Shown piece by piece: positions 6,042 to 7,228 of a DNA stretch of 7,228 nucleotides; the first letter of the stretch is position 1, and every line of letters begins with the position of its first letter. A program made the position numbers and the translations under genes. This DNA is from Alphaproteobacteria bacterium (GTDB lineage: Bacteria; Pseudomonadota; Alphaproteobacteria; Micropepsales; Micropepsaceae). The stretch is taken from NCBI GenBank assembly GCA_025935155.1, contig JAICVV010000101.1, positions 1 through 7,228 of the forward strand, written 5' to 3'. The notes beneath the pieces are model-generated. The model was not told the DNA's origin, searched no databases, and saw only the letters and a program-made list of their open reading frames with translations.

Positions 6042-6803
6042 CTACCATCCCCCCGATGCGCCCCCGCCGCCAAACGATCCTCCGCCGCCGCCAAAACCGC
6101 CGCCTCCGCCGAAGCCGCCGCCGCCAAATCCACCCCCGCCCCAGCCACCACGTCCCATGCCGCCGAGAAACAGCAGCGGCCACAGCCCGCGCCCGAAGAT
6201 GATCCACACCAGAATGAAGGCGATCACCACCCACGGAATGCCGCCGCCCTTGTCCTGATGTTCCGGCTGCGGCGCTTCGGGCACCTTGCTGAGATCGACC
6301 TTGCCGCCGCCAAGGATGCTGACGATGTCTTTCGTGCCCTGCTCGACTCCAGCATCGTAATTGCCAGAGCGGAACTGCGGCAGGATTGCGTTCTCGATGA
6401 TGATACGGCTGGCGGCATCGGTGAGCTCGCCTTCAAGGCCGTAGCCGACCTCGATGCGCACCTTGTGCTCGCTCGGCGCTACGATCAGCAGCGCGCCGTT
6501 GTTCTTGCCCTTCTGCCCGATGCTCCAGTTGCGCCCAAGCTGATAGCCATAAGTGGCGATGTCCTGCCCCTGCAACGACTTCAGCGTCACCACCACCAGC
6601 TGGTCGCCGGTCTTCTGCTCCAGCTGTTGCAGAATGCCGGTGAGCCGCGCCTTGGTGTCGTCCGACAATACCCCGGCGTCATCCACCACACGGCCGGTGA
6701 GCGGCGGGAACGTCAGTTGCGCGGCCAGCGCAGACACGGCGATGAGCAGCGCGAACAGCGCCGCGACCGCCGCCGCAATCCGCGCAGGCGCCACGCGCCG
6801 CAT
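6042..6803 (-). CDS. YgcG family TPM-domain protein with signal peptide and Gly-rich C-terminus
   Basis: A 253-aa envelope protein. Seen: a signal peptide (1-28, LFALLIAVSALAA); a TPM domain at about 36-165 with the family marks GRVVDDAGVLS (37-47), DQLVVVTL (67-74), NNGALLIVAP (101-110) and RIEVGYGLEGELTD (116-129); a linker rich in P and charged residues; a transmembrane segment (about 190-214); and a Gly-rich tail (215-253) ending ASGGW. The domain should face the periplasm, with the tail in the cytoplasm. This is the standard COG1512 (YgcG) layout. TPM domains have reported phosphatase activity in the plant homologue TLP18.3; the bacterial role is unclear. The ATG at 6803 shares one base with the lemA stop (TGATG). 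Pairing of a YgcG gene with lemA is common in bacteria and supports joint function at the membrane. Confidence 0.93.
   Translation of the reverse strand: MRRVAPARIAAAVAALFALLIAVSALAAQLTFPPLTGRVVDDAGVLSDDTKARLTGILQQLEQKTGDQLVVVTLKSLQGQDIATYGYQLGRNWSIGQKGKNNGALLIVAPSEHKVRIEVGYGLEGELTDAASRIIIENAILPQFRSGNYDAGVEQGTKDIVSILGGGKVDLSKVPEAPQPEHQDKGGGIPWVVIAFILVWIIFGRGLWPLLFLGGMGRGGWGGGGFGGGGFGGGGGFGGGGGSFGGGGASGGW
6051..6149 (-). repeat. Low-complexity Gly-codon tract in the YgcG-type gene
   Basis: About 100 bp encode roughly residues 219-251 as GGWGGGGFGGGG-like units, with Phe or Ser breaking runs of Gly. At DNA level it is near-repetitive GGCGGNGGN on the minus strand and prone to slippage. It opens a false long frame in the next register (Arg/Trp-rich), which makes the start of the downstream gene look too early. 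Confidence 0.8.
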
Positions 6804-7228
6804 CAGAACTGCACGTGCGGAGCCGTTTGCGCCTGCGGCGTGCTCGTGAACGTCTGTTTCACCTTGGCATCGGGATAGAAGATGCCGGCGATCCAGCGCT
6901 GCGGAATGGTGCGCAGAGTGGTGTTATAGGTCTGCACCGAGTCGATGTAGTCCTTGCGCGCCACCGCGATGCGGTTTTCCGTCCCTTCCAGCTGCGATTG
7001 CAGCGCCAGAAAATTCTGGTTCGATTTCAGATCCGGGTAGCGCTCCACCACGACCATCAGCCGGCCCAGCGCCTGCGTCAGCTGGTTCTGGCTCTGCTCG
7101 AATTTCTGGAACGCTTCGGGATTGGAGGTGACATCCGGCGGCAGGTTAACGGTGGTTTGCGTCGCCTTCGCGCGCGCTTCCACAACCTGGGTGAGCACCG
7201 TCTTCTCCTGCTGGGCGTAGCCCTTGAC
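6803..7228 (-). CDS. lemA: LemA family protein (5' end beyond the window)
   Basis: The C-terminal 141 residues of a LemA protein; the reading frame is open to the window edge, so the first 45-60 residues (membrane anchor) are missing. Seen: VKGYAQQEK at the edge and VVEARAKA, matching the conserved LemA helix; then QLTQALGRLMVVVERYPDLKSNQNF, LQSQLEGTENRIAVARKDY and YNTTLRTIPQRWIAGIFY, all hallmarks of the family's helical bundle. The GTG at 7198 is internal and not the start. The tail after the last conserved helix (FTSTPQAQTAPHVQF) is variable. LemA proteins are anchored by one N-terminal membrane helix with the bundle outside or at the membrane face; their exact function is unsettled. The gene is the first visible one of the leftward operon. 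Confidence 0.93.
   Translation of the reverse strand, partial: VKGYAQQEKTVLTQVVEARAKATQTTVNLPPDVTSNPEAFQKFEQSQNQLTQALGRLMVVVERYPDLKSNQNFLALQSQLEGTENRIAVARKDYIDSVQTYNTTLRTIPQRWIAGIFYPDAKVKQTFTSTPQAQTAPHVQF

Noticed and set aside
6049..6234. N-terminal extension of the second TPM protein
   Set aside because: It is an Arg/Trp-rich translation of the Gly-codon repeat of the upstream gene in another frame, with no counterpart expected in TPM proteins.

Overview
The window is high-GC DNA with uniform coding on both strands, ATG/GTG starts and purine-rich ribosome sites. The GTCATCCCCGGCGA-type palindromic repeats and the gene families suggest an alphaproteobacterium (inference; no rRNA or other marker gene is present). 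Seven CDSs are complete and one runs off the right edge. No tRNA, rRNA, CRISPR array or transposase gene was seen.

Left (59-3202, + strand): a single 1047-aa polypeptide carries a whole restriction-modification activity. It has an N-terminal PD-(D/E)XK nuclease, a helical linker, an N6-adenine methyltransferase core (FACGTGTF, NPPY) and a C-terminal target-recognition region of the Type ISP / Type IIG kind. The recognition-region DNA is clearly lower in GC than the two ends of the same gene, which suggests exchange of the specificity module.

Middle (3203-3554): 352 bp without a gene, holding a nested inverted array of four palindromic elements (A, B, B', A'). A and A' share 14-bp and 17-bp arms in opposite orientation but have entirely different hairpin cores. 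B may also act as the terminator for the methyltransferase gene. Next come an unrecognised 89-aa protein (3555-3824, +) and, convergent with it and sharing a TTAA at the stops, a NudK/YffH-type Nudix hydrolase (3821-4390, -). A 140-bp divergent region separates that from a small exported methionine-rich protein (4531-4851, +).

Right (4976-7228, - strand): a tightly packed operon is transcribed leftward: lemA (5' end cut by the window) -> YgcG-type TPM protein with signal peptide, membrane anchor and Gly-rich tail -> a second TPM protein with two membrane segments -> a Nudix hydrolase. The junctions are TGATG, a 2-bp gap (or a 7-bp overlap with the alternative start) and ATGA, so translational coupling is likely. 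LemA and the two TPM proteins probably act together at the cell envelope; the Nudix enzyme may be only a passenger in the transcript.

The most interesting items are the nested palindrome array with swapped cores, the mosaic single-chain R-M gene, and the exported Met/Cys/His protein.
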